A stretch of DNA of 47,157 nt from Bryobacterales bacterium (GCA_003170915.1 PMYB01000165.1:1-47157); one strand, 5' to 3'. Shown: positions 33,541-42,722, counted from the first letter of the stretch. Notes: generated by a model not told the origin, from the letters alone. Made by a program: numbers and translations.

Positions 33541-35799
33541 CTATTTCGAACCGTCGAGGATCTTCTTCCGAAGCCCCTCGGAGTCGAAGCCCGCATTCCG
33601 GTAGATTTCGTCCGGCTTTCCGGACCTGGAGAAGCGGTCCACACCGAAGATCCGGCTCTGGTAGTCGCCCGGCACAATGAAGGGGTACAGGAATCCCGGC
33701 CATCCGTTGTGCAAGGCAACTACGTACTGCCGTTCCTCGTCGGACAAAATCGCAGCGGCCTTGGACGGGTCGGTTCGTCTCAATTCCTCGTAGAGCTGCG
33801 GCGACGTGACCGCCAGGATCTTGACGTCGAATCGCTCCTCAATCTCCGGCAGGATCGCTAGCGCGTTGTGCATCACCTGCCCGCCGCAGATCGCCAGCAC
33901 CTTTTTGGGCTTTCCGTTTTGGCGGAACGGCTTGAAAACGTAAGCGCCGTTGATGGCTTCTCGCGCCGGGGGCACGCCGTCGCCCCGCTTCAAGACCGGG
34001 GTGCCGGGCCGCGTGCACGAGAACGCTACGGGTTCGCCGCGCTGCGCCGCGTGAAACAGCATTTCCACCGCTTCGTTGGCGTCCAGCGGCTTATAGACCT
34101 TGATCCCCGGATACGCCGTGTACAGCGACATCCAGAACAGGCCGTGGTGCGTAGGCCCATCCTCGCCGGTCTCCAGACCGTCGTGCGCCGCCAGCATAAT
34201 GAAGAATGCCGAGGCGCTGGGATTGACCTCGTTGTTGATGAGGGTCATGCGCACCGGATTCGACATCATGCAGGTGAATACGCCGTAGGTGGCGAAGACC
34301 GTCATGGGCCGGAACCCTCCCGGGAGCGTATCCTGCGACATGGCGCAAGACATCATCGCCATGTTCTGTTCCGCGATTCCGAAACGAAGGCCGCGCCCCA
34401 GCACGTTGTCCGGTTTGATCACTCCATAGACGTTCTCCGCCTTGCCGGTGAGGACGGACTTCATCAGATCGCCGGCGCCGATATAGAAGAACGCCGTCTG
34501 TTTCATGGCCCAGCCAAACCACGCTTCCGTAGCCTTGCGGATCGCGACCGAGTCGCCACCCTTGAACACCAACTCCGGCGGCAACTCGGCCGGGCGCTCG
34601 ATCTTCCGGTAATCCAGCAAGGGACGGCCCGCGAGCGCCGTCTTCATGCGCTCCACCAGCTCTTCCTCCGGCCGGATAAGCCGCGCGTCCGCCTCGAGGC
34701 GCTCCAGCAGATAGGCGCTTTCGGCCTCACCTAAGGCGTCCACTACCACTCGGATATCGGCTCCCACGTCGCCCTTGACGCCCGGGATCGGGAAGCCGAG
34801 CTTGTGCATCGCCTCGATGTATTCCGGGTGCGGAAGTATCGCGCCATGGGAGTCGGGCGAGTTCTCGAGCTTGCCGTACGCGAGGCCTTTCGTGGTATGA
34901 CAGATCACGACCGTCGGTTTCTCGCCTCCGAAGCCACCGGCCGCCAGGCGATAAGCGTACGCCAGCTCGCGGACGTTTTGGCCATCCACCTCGATAATGT
35001 TCCAGCCCTGCGAAAACCAATGGTTCAGGTAGGCGGAGGGCAGGACATCGGTAATCGGTCCGTCGATGCCGAAGTTGTTGTAGTCCAGGGTGACGATCAG
35101 GTTCCGCACCCCCAGAGTCGAGGCCAAGTTGCGAAACTCATAACTCATCCCTTCTTCGCTCTCGGCATCGCCGGCGATGACGAACGCCTTGGTGGCCAGA
35201 CCGCAGGAGCGGTGCAGGACGGCGAACCCCAGCCCCGCCGAGAACCCATGACCGGACGAACCGGTCGAGGTGTCGGCCAGCGCATACTCCGATTCCACGT
35301 GACCGCTCGGCCCTCCCCAACGCCGGAAGCGGGCCAGTTGCTCGGGGTAAACCGTGTAGCTCCGCGCCGCCGGCGAGAGCGCCACGCCCTTTCTGCGCAG
35401 ACATTCATAGATCAGCGACACGATCCCGTGGAACAAGGGCGTAGTGTGACCCGCCGACCAAGCCAGCCGGTCTCTGCCCGGGTGCTTCGGATTCCGTGGG
35501 TCGAACCCCAAAACGCCGCTCGTCAGCAGCGCCAAAATCTGCTCGGTCTTTGAGGATGAGCCGCCCACATGGCCCGAGTCGGCTCCATCCGCCATCGCAA
35601 ACTGAAACCCGCGCACGATGCGGCATAGTTTGGCGATGGCGTCCTCGTCGATTTCCCGCAGTGATTCCAGCGGCAGGCCCCTGAGGTTAAGGTATGCTCC
35701 TCCCTCGGCCCGATATTGAAAGCGTTCGGGATCGTCCGACCTGAGCGCTTCCAGTCCTTCCTTCTTCAAAACATTGTATTCAACGGTCACTCCAAGCAT
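33541..35799 (-). CDS. tkt: Transketolase-like thiamine enzyme
   Basis: A 752-residue TPP-dependent enzyme with the three-domain transketolase layout, somewhat longer than the usual 620-680. Motifs: DSGHVGGSS, WSAGHTTPLFHG, the TPP/Mg motif GDAESEEGMSYE to LDYNNFGIDG, and in the pyrimidine domain RFGIAEQNMAMMSCAM (catalytic Glu) and AHDGLETGEDGPTHHGL. It would move two-carbon units between sugar phosphates. It starts at ATG 35799, 31 bases after the end of the upstream glycosyltransferase gene, but has its own TATAAT six bases before the ATG. Confidence 0.85.
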   Translation of the reverse strand: MLGVTVEYNVLKKEGLEALRSDDPERFQYRAEGGAYLNLRGLPLESLREIDEDAIAKLCRIVRGFQFAMADGADSGHVGGSSSKTEQILALLTSGVLGFDPRNPKHPGRDRLAWSAGHTTPLFHGIVSLIYECLRRKGVALSPAARSYTVYPEQLARFRRWGGPSGHVESEYALADTSTGSSGHGFSAGLGFAVLHRSCGLATKAFVIAGDAESEEGMSYEFRNLASTLGVRNLIVTLDYNNFGIDGPITDVLPSAYLNHWFSQGWNIIEVDGQNVRELAYAYRLAAGGFGGEKPTVVICHTTKGLAYGKLENSPDSHGAILPHPEYIEAMHKLGFPIPGVKGDVGADIRVVVDALGEAESAYLLERLEADARLIRPEEELVERMKTALAGRPLLDYRKIERPAELPPELVFKGGDSVAIRKATEAWFGWAMKQTAFFYIGAGDLMKSVLTGKAENVYGVIKPDNVLGRGLRFGIAEQNMAMMSCAMSQDTLPGGFRPMTVFATYGVFTCMMSNPVRMTLINNEVNPSASAFFIMLAAHDGLETGEDGPTHHGLFWMSLYTAYPGIKVYKPLDANEAVEMLFHAAQRGEPVAFSCTRPGTPVLKRGDGVPPAREAINGAYVFKPFRQNGKPKKVLAICGGQVMHNALAILPEIEERFDVKILAVTSPQLYEELRRTDPSKAAAILSDEERQYVVALHNGWPGFLYPFIVPGDYQSRIFGVDRFSRSGKPDEIYRNAGFDSEGLRKKILDGSK

Positions 35800-35805
35800 G
35801 TATTC

Positions 35806-35811
35806 ATTATA
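35806..35811 (-). promoter_or_regulatory. TATAAT -10 box six bases before the transketolase start
   Basis: Reading on the minus strand, TATAAT is followed by GAATAC and then the ATG at 35799. A consensus -10 this close places the transcription start at the start codon, so a leaderless message is expected. Confidence 0.5.
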
Positions 35812-35830
35812 AGCGGCTCAGTACAGTGTG

Positions 35831-37615
35831 TCAGGGGTAAGCCTCCGCCTGAACCGTCGTTTCCGGAAGCGTCATGTCGGCGAGGCCCCAGTTTCTCAGA
35901 GTGAAGATCATCGGCGCATTGAACCGGCGCATCCGATCGATCCACTCCATCCAGGTGGCCCATGGGATTTCCGTCACGCCCTTGGCTTCGATGCGGGCGG
36001 CGCGCTCTGCCTCGCCTTCCGGAGTCCAGCCGGCAGCCGAGAGGTGTTCCGTGTGGTAGATGCGCATCGGTTCGGGCAAAACCGCTTCGCCGATTCCAGC
36101 ATGGTGGGCTGCGTAGCAGAACAGCGCGTCGATGTGCATGGGCCAGATCGGAAATTCGGGGTACGCACGAAGGGCAAACCAATCCTCACGCGAAAGCAGC
36201 GTGAAGTCGCCGCAGGCGCTCGTATTCAGGTATGCGGCGTTAGGAATGCGATCGGCTCCCGAGGTGGGCGCTTGCGGATAAGTAGTCCAGTCGACAGGCG
36301 CTTCGGTGTCCAATACTTCCAATAGCCAGTTGATATCGGATGACTCAGGCTTGCTTCCGTCTGCAGAGCTGTTTGACAGTTTGAAACCCAGGTCGAGCGA
36401 AAGATGGTATTCAGCCTGGTCCCGATTCCCGGACACCGCGGGGAGGCGGTCCCCTGCCTGGAACACAACATTCCCGGCCGGATCGGTCAGGTTGATTTCG
36501 AGAGTTTCCAGACTTGAGTCCGGTCCCGGCCGGATCGCGAGTTGAACCGTGCGCGGCTCGGCGGAACGCACAAGGACAGTGGATTCCCGCACGGACTGAG
36601 TGCCCCGTACAAGAGAAACTCCCGCCAGCCACTTTGGCAAGACTTCCCATTTCAGTCCGAATACACGGAGCATCAGAAAACGTGGAGTTCGAGCGAGCGG
36701 AAGTTTGCGGCCCTGAAGCCGGAGCCGAAGTGTGCCGGAAGACAAGTGATCCGGAATATGCAGCCGCAATTTGCACGCTCCGTCCACTTTCGCGGACGCC
36801 AGTACATGCCCAGTCGTGGAAGCCACCTCAACCACAAGCGGCCACCCCCCGGCACTGGGGCCTACCTCCGCGTCAATCAGCAGTCGGGGTGCGGCTTCCG
36901 GTGGCCGCTGAAAAACAATCTCCGCCTCGGGCTCCACCCAGCGGTGCGGCCGCCGGTCCGATTTCTCGATTCCGTGCCAGCCAGTTCCGAGCCACACACC
37001 CTCCCCCGGCTCGACTATATCTTCGTCCTCGAGAACACGCCGGCCGTTGCTCGATAACTTCATTGCTCCCTCGCGGGCAAAAATTCGAAGCATGTGATTT
37101 TCGCAGAAAGCGAGCAGTTCATTCACTGTCGCGCCGGCGGGAATATGACTGGCGACGTCGGTCCGATCCATCCGGTACATCTTCCGGCGCTCCAGACAGC
37201 GCGCTCCCAGGAACTGCATCAGTTCGGCCGAGAATATGATGTCGAGATTTGTGGCGAGCACAAATCGGCCTCGCGCGCGGCGAATGCCCACGTTTTTGGC
37301 GATCATCTGATGCAACGGTATGGTAGCTGAATTCGGCAGGCGATCGTGAACTTCATGGGTTACCTCGATAAAGCGAACTTCGCACGGGCCCATGTCGGGC
37401 GGCCACCGGAGTTCGTCCATCAGCCTGGCGCGATCCGCCGGCGGGTTCCACTCCACGACGATGATTTCGGATGAAAGATTGTATTGTTTCGCCTGGCCGA
37501 TCCAGGAATCGATAAAGGCCTGCATCCGCCCGACCATATTCCCGCCATGATTATCATTCCTGGCGGCAATCACTACCGAGATGTAAGGCGCGGAGCTTTC
37601 CGGGTATGTTGACAT
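35831..37615 (-). CDS. Multidomain glycosyltransferase with an insert between catalytic halves
   Basis: A 594-residue protein. Residues 1-180 form a GT-A-like nucleotide-sugar half: YISVVIAARNDNHGGN, EIIVVEWNPPADR, MIAKNVGIRRARG, LATNLDIIFS. Residues about 205-325 hold a beta-rich module with the marker GWHGIEKSDRRPHRWVEPEAE; about 340-450 is a second, more divergent beta segment. Residues 465-590 carry the other half typical of such enzymes: ACGDFTLLSREDWFALRAYPE, MHIDALFCYAAHHAG, EPMRIYHTEH, GWTPEGE. The ATG at 37615 has AAGGA upstream. Paralogue of the next gene. Role: probably transfer of a sugar in surface polysaccharide synthesis; donor unknown. Confidence 0.72.
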   Translation of the reverse strand: MSTYPESSAPYISVVIAARNDNHGGNMVGRMQAFIDSWIGQAKQYNLSSEIIVVEWNPPADRARLMDELRWPPDMGPCEVRFIEVTHEVHDRLPNSATIPLHQMIAKNVGIRRARGRFVLATNLDIIFSAELMQFLGARCLERRKMYRMDRTDVASHIPAGATVNELLAFCENHMLRIFAREGAMKLSSNGRRVLEDEDIVEPGEGVWLGTGWHGIEKSDRRPHRWVEPEAEIVFQRPPEAAPRLLIDAEVGPSAGGWPLVVEVASTTGHVLASAKVDGACKLRLHIPDHLSSGTLRLRLQGRKLPLARTPRFLMLRVFGLKWEVLPKWLAGVSLVRGTQSVRESTVLVRSAEPRTVQLAIRPGPDSSLETLEINLTDPAGNVVFQAGDRLPAVSGNRDQAEYHLSLDLGFKLSNSSADGSKPESSDINWLLEVLDTEAPVDWTTYPQAPTSGADRIPNAAYLNTSACGDFTLLSREDWFALRAYPEFPIWPMHIDALFCYAAHHAGIGEAVLPEPMRIYHTEHLSAAGWTPEGEAERAARIEAKGVTEIPWATWMEWIDRMRRFNAPMIFTLRNWGLADMTLPETTVQAEAYP

Positions 37616-37628
37616 GATTCGGATTCCT

Positions 37629-39698
37629 TCAACGGCCAGTCTCCGAGCCGCATGCGGTTCTCGCCAGCGCGGTTTCCGGAAAAGTAAGCGTGGCCAGACC
37701 CCAGTCATCCATATTGAAAATCATCGGAGCATGCAGGCTACGCATCTGCGTAATCAACGCCACCAGGTCTTGATAAGACACGGACTGAATGCCTTGTTGC
37801 GAGATGCGGGCATAGAGCTTACCTTCTCCTTCAGGGGTCCACCCAGACCCGGCGCCATGCTCGATGTGATAGATGCGCATCGGTTCCGGCAGGAGTTGCT
37901 CCCGCGCTCCAGCGTGGTGCGCGGCGTAACACAAGATGGAATCGAGATGCATCGAGTAAAACTGGTTCAGCTCCGCGTAGCCTCGAACGTCGCACCAGTG
38001 TTCGCGAGCCATCATGGTGAAGTCGCCGCAAGCGTATATGTGCAGACATACGGGCTTGCCCATTTCGGCAATCACCCGCCGGTATTCCTTCAGATCGGCC
38101 GCCCAATCGATCTCCGTCGGTCGTGATTCCACGGTTACCGCGGTCCACGGTATGACGTGCTCCGGCTCTGCGGACCTACCCGGAGCGTTTCCACCGGCGC
38201 ATCCGCATCCGAAAACTCTAAAGTTGAGGATGCGCGGCTCTCCCGCCACAGGCAGTCCCCCTTCCTTCGTGGTCAGGAAGAGAGCGGTGACTCTTCCGCG
38301 CCACGCTGGAACGGGGACTTTCACGTAGGTCAGTCCATTCACAACCGCCCGCGCCACCACCTCGCCGTTGGAAAGCGCGATCACAAGGTTGAAGGACCGG
38401 TAGCCTACGCCGGGTCCCGGCTCCACCAGCAAGGCCAGGTTGCGCCTCCTGCCGGTAGTCCGCACGACAAGTTCCGCATCCTGGGATACCCAACGAAATC
38501 TTTCGGTGCTCGCATGCTCCAGGCGTTGCCATCCTTTGCCCCAGAATTCAACGCCTGGTCCGAAGATATCGTCCCCCCGCTCGCTCAGCAGGCGCACCGC
38601 CGCCCGCAAAACGGCGGGCCCTTTGAAGAGCATTGACGGAACTCCCAGGCTCGCGACCAGACGCGCCAGCGTCGGGCGAGCCTCCCGGACCACCGAGGCG
38701 AACGGCGCGGGTGCAACCCTTGGCATCTGCTCGGCCCAGTCGCAGCGGAAGACTCGGAAATTGAGAATGCGCGGATCGTGGACCACGGGCCGGCCGCCGT
38801 CCGGCACGCGCAGGCGAAATGATTGAACGCTGTCGTCGGCAGCCGGCGGCAGCCAAAGTTGCAGCTTGGTTCGCCCCGAAACACTCCAGTCCGCCACCAT
38901 CGAACCGTTCGCGTCGAACACCTGCAAGGTCTGCGGGGGCGGACCCACACCCGGTCCGGGTTCGACGTCCAGCAAGATCGCGGGACCCGCTGCCGGGACG
39001 CGGAGCCAGACCTCGGCGTCGTTCTCTATCCAGCGAAATGGCTCTGGCGAATCATACCGCTCCACCACAAACCAACCCCTGCCGAAATGGATACCCGATT
39101 CCGCCCGGGTGATGTCCTGTTCCTCATTCCGCCGGAGGCCGTCCTGAGTCAAGCGGCAAATGCCCTCACGCGCCGACACCCGGATCAAGTGGCTGCCGCA
39201 GTACGCGAGTTGTTCGTCGAGCGTACCATCCACCGGAACGTCGCTCATGACATCGTGCCGATCGATCCTGTACATGCGGCCTCTTTCCAGCCGCCGCGAC
39301 GCCAGAAACCGGACCAGCTCGTCGGAAAACACGATGTCGATGTTGGTTGCCAGGATGAACTCGCCCCGCGCCCGGCGGATTCCGACATTCTTGGCAATCA
39401 TTTGGTACAACGGCAGAGCCGCCGCCTGCCGGTAGCGAGCATGTACTTCGGGTGGCACTTCGATGATGCGCACCTCGCAGGGGCCCGTGTCGCCTGGCCA
39501 GCGAAGCGCCTTCGCCAGCCGGTCGCGCCCGGCCGGAGGATTCCATTCGACGATGATCAGTTCCGAGGAGAGGTTGTGGCGCTTCGCCTGGTTGATCCAG
39601 GCATCCACGAAAACCTGCATTCGCCCTAACAGATTGCCGCCATGGTCGTCGTTCCGAGCCGTCACAACGACCGACAAATAAGGCGCTTCCCGCGCCAT
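37629..39698 (-). CDS. Multidomain glycosyltransferase with two repeated inserts
   Basis: A 689-residue paralogue of the gene that follows it 13 bases downstream. The N-terminal GT-A half (1-180) has YLSVVVTARNDDHGGN, IIVEWNPPAGRDR, NVGIRRARGEFILATNIDIVFS. Two copies of one beta module follow, about 201-320 and 380-497; each has GxGW...ERFRW-type, DAE, VEPGPGVG, and ends DPRILNFRVF or EPRILNFRVF. The C-terminal catalytic half is at 547-672 (ACGDFTMMAREHW, MHLDSILCYAAHHAG, EPMRIYHIEH). ATG 39698 opens the fold; an upstream ATG at 39740 would add 14 residues. Probably surface-glycan synthesis. Confidence 0.72.
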   Translation of the reverse strand: MAREAPYLSVVVTARNDDHGGNLLGRMQVFVDAWINQAKRHNLSSELIIVEWNPPAGRDRLAKALRWPGDTGPCEVRIIEVPPEVHARYRQAAALPLYQMIAKNVGIRRARGEFILATNIDIVFSDELVRFLASRRLERGRMYRIDRHDVMSDVPVDGTLDEQLAYCGSHLIRVSAREGICRLTQDGLRRNEEQDITRAESGIHFGRGWFVVERYDSPEPFRWIENDAEVWLRVPAAGPAILLDVEPGPGVGPPPQTLQVFDANGSMVADWSVSGRTKLQLWLPPAADDSVQSFRLRVPDGGRPVVHDPRILNFRVFRCDWAEQMPRVAPAPFASVVREARPTLARLVASLGVPSMLFKGPAVLRAAVRLLSERGDDIFGPGVEFWGKGWQRLEHASTERFRWVSQDAELVVRTTGRRRNLALLVEPGPGVGYRSFNLVIALSNGEVVARAVVNGLTYVKVPVPAWRGRVTALFLTTKEGGLPVAGEPRILNFRVFGCGCAGGNAPGRSAEPEHVIPWTAVTVESRPTEIDWAADLKEYRRVIAEMGKPVCLHIYACGDFTMMAREHWCDVRGYAELNQFYSMHLDSILCYAAHHAGAREQLLPEPMRIYHIEHGAGSGWTPEGEGKLYARISQQGIQSVSYQDLVALITQMRSLHAPMIFNMDDWGLATLTFPETALARTACGSETGR

Positions 39699-39750
39699 TG
39701 ATGACCCGCCAGCGCCCAAACTCTCGTGTGGAGAACACATAAACTACAGA

Positions 39751-39760
39751 GTAACGTTAC
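39751..39760. promoter_or_regulatory. Ten-base perfect palindrome upstream of the glycosyltransferase pair
   Basis: GTAACGTTAC, 53 bases upstream of the ATG at 39698, within a 202-base gene-free gap (39699-39900). It could be a regulator site or chance; no promoter elements could be assigned with confidence in this gap. Confidence 0.3.
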
Positions 39761-39900
39761 CACTTTTCCATATGCCAGTATTGTGCGGCAGAATGGGTCG
39801 GGCTGGGGTTAGCGGCGAGACTCTTCCAGAGCGGATTCTGGCGCGGGCGAGGTGGGAAAACGGGGAAGGGGATGTTGAATCGAGAATCGGATTCTGGAAA

Positions 39901-40650
39901 TCAAAACCGCGCCTTGAGCGCTTTTCGCTGAAGCCAGATGTCCTTGAGGTTTGCTCGGACAATCCCAGAATCGGGCAGAATGATCCCCAGGCCCGCGGGC
40001 TTCACTTCCCATAACGGCTTGCCAGCCCGGCGGGGTTGATGTTCGGTCTCATCGGTGACGATTTTCGCTCCCATTTGGGCCATTCGAATCATGAATTCCG
40101 GAACGGTAAACCCACTAGTTGAGCTTATGGCCATATTCTTGAGAAAACTGGTACGAAACAGGTTGAAAGCCGAATCGAAATCCCAGACCGGGCACCTGTA
40201 GACGAGATGAACCAATACTCGATGGGTGAGTCCGATAATCTTCCGCTCCCAGGGATCTTTCCTCCGGCGGCGGTTGAAATGGACAAGGTCTGCATCGGTC
40301 TTCCGTTGGATCTCGACGGCGCGAAACAGGTCTTCGTATAAGAACTGGCCATCGATGTCCGTGTGAAACGCAAACTCCTTTTGCGCTTGCGTGAGGCCAA
40401 GAGCGAATGCCGGGCCGTACCCTCTGGTCCCGGGAGGCTGATTGACTGGTCGAATGCGCGGGTTCGCACTGCTAAACTCCGCTAACAACTCGTTGGTCCT
40501 GTCGCTCGGGTGGGGATGGGTCACAACGACCAATTCGTAGTCGTTTGCGATCCTCTCGGCGATATTGACCAGTTGCGGAACGAACCAACGTACATTTTCC
40601 TCTTCGTTATAGGCCAGGCATAGGATACTTAGACTAGGAAGCAGCATCAT
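39901..40650 (-). CDS. Family 2 glycosyltransferase
   Basis: A 249-residue GT2 enzyme of the dolichyl-phosphate-mannose-synthase/ArnC type without membrane anchors. Motifs: SLSILCLAYNEEENV, ELVVVTHPHPSDRT, RGYGPAFALGLTQA, FHTDIDGQFLYED (DxD), DSAFNLFRTSFL. It would transfer a sugar from a nucleotide donor to a lipid or growing glycan. The start could be either of two adjacent ATGs at 40650 and 40647; GAGG seven bases before the second favours 40647. Its start overlaps the end of an epimerase fragment. Confidence 0.83.
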   Translation of the reverse strand: MMLLPSLSILCLAYNEEENVRWFVPQLVNIAERIANDYELVVVTHPHPSDRTNELLAEFSSANPRIRPVNQPPGTRGYGPAFALGLTQAQKEFAFHTDIDGQFLYEDLFRAVEIQRKTDADLVHFNRRRRKDPWERKIIGLTHRVLVHLVYRCPVWDFDSAFNLFRTSFLKNMAISSTSGFTVPEFMIRMAQMGAKIVTDETEHQPRRAGKPLWEVKPAGLGIILPDSGIVRANLKDIWLQRKALKARF

Positions 40651-40954
40651 AAGACCTCACCGAAGGCGGCAGTGTAAGTCCGTCCTCCGCGGTTGGGCGG
40701 GTGCGAAGCCAGTCGAGAATGGCCGCAATAGCCGTGTCCACAGCTTCGTCGGATGTCCGAGGAAGGCGGAAACCGGCGTTCTCAACGCGGGTCGCATCCA
40801 TACGGGACTGTGCGACGTCGCCTGGCCAGCCATGCGGGGTATCGCCGTAACAAATCCCGGTTTTCCCCGAGAGGCCGAGACGGGCCAGCAATGTCTCGGC
40901 GATATGCCTGACCGTGGTTGCGTCATGCGGCGCAACATTAAAGGGTTCACAGCG
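40634..40954 (-). pseudogene. NDP-sugar epimerase/dehydratase, C-terminal fragment
   Basis: The frame reads CEPFNVAPHDATTVRHIAET, LLARLGLSGKTGICYGD, then GWPGDVAQSRMDATRVENAG and DEAVDTAIAAILDWL. This is the last third of an extended-SDR sugar epimerase (post-Rossmann substrate domain). The resemblance starts near 40954, and a stop codon lies upstream in frame near 40994. The NAD-binding domain and YxxxK are missing. The break coincides with the start of a truncated glycosyltransferase on the other strand, so one deletion or join seems to have cut both genes. Confidence 0.75.
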
Positions 40955-40995
40955 GGCGGGCGGACGAGTCGGACGACCGCCGGTTTATCGCTCAG

Positions 40996-41361
40996 TTGAG
41001 CCTCCCCAGCCGGATTCCGTACATGATGGCCGTCTCCCACATCCCCATCCTGGTTCTGGGGAGCCGCGACACGGGGGCCGCGCGCTTTGTGGAACACTTC
41101 GGTATCGGCGCGGTCGCCGGTCACGAAAAGAAAGCGTTCGTCGAGGCAGTGGACTACATTACCCGCCCCGAAGTGAACCTGGAAATGCGCCGGAAGGCGC
41201 TGACCATGGCTGGCCGGTTTACGGATGTCGGCGCAGCGGAATGGATCTGGCAATCGCTGGCTCGCGGCGAACCTATCGACGGCAGATACGAAGACCTGAT
41301 GTCGCGGGAGAGGCCGGACCTCTCGAGCCTGCTCTCCGTCCGTCGCGTTCCGGGTTCTTAA
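40996..41361 (+). pseudogene. GT-B-like glycosyltransferase, C-terminal fragment
   Basis: About 121 residues beginning LSLPSRIPYMMAVSHIPILV and continuing ARFVEHFGIGAV, LEMRRKALTMAGRF, LARGEPIDGRYEDL. It aligns throughout with the last quarter of the intact gene that follows (LSLPGRILFAAATAHTPILL, ARFVERFGIGVTV, SEMRRKAAAIAGAV, IERGEPADSRFENL). The first 300 or so residues are lacking, including the donor-site start. Similarity begins exactly at TTG 40996. It ends 4 bases before the intact paralogue, so the two were tandem duplicates before the truncation. Confidence 0.8.
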
Positions 41362-41365
41362 CGTT

Positions 41366-42691
41366 ATGCCGGCTCCTGTGTATCAGCGGAATGCGCTTGT
41401 GCGCGAACGGCTGATCGAGCGGATTGGCGCCCTCGGCCCGCGCGAAGTTCATCCATGTGACCCAGACATTGGTCTGGTTACTTCCCCCGACGCTTCGCAA
41501 GATCCCCGGGCGCCCATTCACGCCGTAGTGACGATAAACGAGATCAACGACATGCATGGAACCGGCCCCCTGGTGAAGCGCATCTTCGAGGGCCGGTGCG
41601 GTATTTTCTCAATCCGGTCCAGGGATCATTGGGGTACGCAAGATTTTGGCGACTGGCACGTGAAGATCTCGCAGGAGGGCCGCACCCGTCCCGAATGCTT
41701 CCGGGGAGTCCTGCGGTTTCTGTCCGGCAGGAATGTAAAAAGCGTGACCTGCGTGCCCTTTCTTGCCGAGGAGCTTCTGACATCCATCGCCATAAAGGAG
41801 AGTTTTGGCGTCAAGATGTGCGCTTATATCATGGACGATCAGAACGCGGCGGTGAACGTCACCCCCGACGACTTGATGCGCGAGTTTCTCGAAAAATGCT
41901 CGCTCCGCCTGGCTACGCACCCCGAGCTCCGCGACGCCTACGCGCGGAAGTACGGATTGCCGTTCTATATTCTGCCGGCGGTCGTGCCCGCCGCGCTTGT
42001 TGCAGTGGAGCCGCTGCCGCCGGCGTACGATCCCGAGGCGAAAAGGGGGGCGCTGCTGGGCAGCTTCTGGGACCAGTCGTGGTTCGACCAGCTCTGCGCC
42101 GCGCTGGAGCCATGCCATTATCGGATCGACTGGTACGGCCAGAATCGGTCTCCCTGGCTTAAATTCCCTCCGGAAGACCTGACGCGCGCCGGTATTACAC
42201 CATTCGGGATCCTTCCGGAGGACCGCCTTGCGGTGGAGCTTCGCAAGTATCCCTTTGTGATCGTCCCCTGCGGGGCGCTCGGCGGGAAAGAGACCAACGT
42301 AGGGGTGGCTTCCTTAAGCCTGCCCGGCCGGATTCTATTCGCGGCGGCGACCGCGCACACCCCCATTCTCTTGGTCGGAAGCGACCGCTCGTGTGGGGCC
42401 CGTTTTGTTGAGCGCTTCGGAATCGGAGTGACGGTCCCTTACGATGCGGCCAGGCTCGCCGAGGCTATGCAGCGCTTGTGCGAACCGCAATTGCAGTCCG
42501 AGATGCGGCGGAAGGCCGCTGCGATCGCCGGAGCTGTCTCGGATCGGGGCGTGGTAGACTGGCTGGCGGAATCCATCGAGCGGGGTGAGCCGGCCGATTC
42601 GAGGTTCGAGAACCTGTTTGCCGGAGGATGCCCGGCGCGGGAACCCTCTCGAGACGATGCGGCGTGCGCTGCGACGCCCGGTAGGCAATGA
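41366..42691 (+). CDS. GT-B-like glycosyltransferase
   Basis: A 441-residue protein that looks like a GT-B fold enzyme without close resemblance to a numbered family. Residues 50-230 are the acceptor-side half (VVTINEINDMHGTGPLVKRI, VTCVPFLAEELLTSI, MCAYIMDDQN). Residues 235-420 are the donor-side half: GALLGSFWDQSWFDQL, PEDRLAVELRKYPFVIVPCG, and ARFVERFGIGVTVPYDAA, the usual place for nucleotide-sugar contact. Likely part of the polysaccharide pathway formed with the neighbouring fucose and methyltransferase genes. The extra C-terminal 25 residues are probably disordered. Confidence 0.68.
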   Translation: MPAPVYQRNALVRERLIERIGALGPREVHPCDPDIGLVTSPDASQDPRAPIHAVVTINEINDMHGTGPLVKRIFEGRCGIFSIRSRDHWGTQDFGDWHVKISQEGRTRPECFRGVLRFLSGRNVKSVTCVPFLAEELLTSIAIKESFGVKMCAYIMDDQNAAVNVTPDDLMREFLEKCSLRLATHPELRDAYARKYGLPFYILPAVVPAALVAVEPLPPAYDPEAKRGALLGSFWDQSWFDQLCAALEPCHYRIDWYGQNRSPWLKFPPEDLTRAGITPFGILPEDRLAVELRKYPFVIVPCGALGGKETNVGVASLSLPGRILFAAATAHTPILLVGSDRSCGARFVERFGIGVTVPYDAARLAEAMQRLCEPQLQSEMRRKAAAIAGAVSDRGVVDWLAESIERGEPADSRFENLFAGGCPAREPSRDDAACAATPGRQ

Positions 42692-42705
42692 CGCAATGCG
42701 CCGTT

Positions 42706-42711
42706 TACAAT
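42706..42711 (+). promoter_or_regulatory. TACAAT -10 box before the FkbM methyltransferase
   Basis: TACAAT at 42706-42711 lies 8 bases before GTG 42720 and 11 before ATG 42723. Transcription would start at or just before the start codon. It probably drives the fkbM-gmd-fcl run. Confidence 0.45.
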
Positions 42712-42722
42712 AGAGAACTGTG

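Noticed and set aside
40657-41253. Minus-strand frame of 198 codons across the epimerase/glycosyltransferase junction
   Set aside because: It is out of frame with both recognisable fragments and matches neither family.
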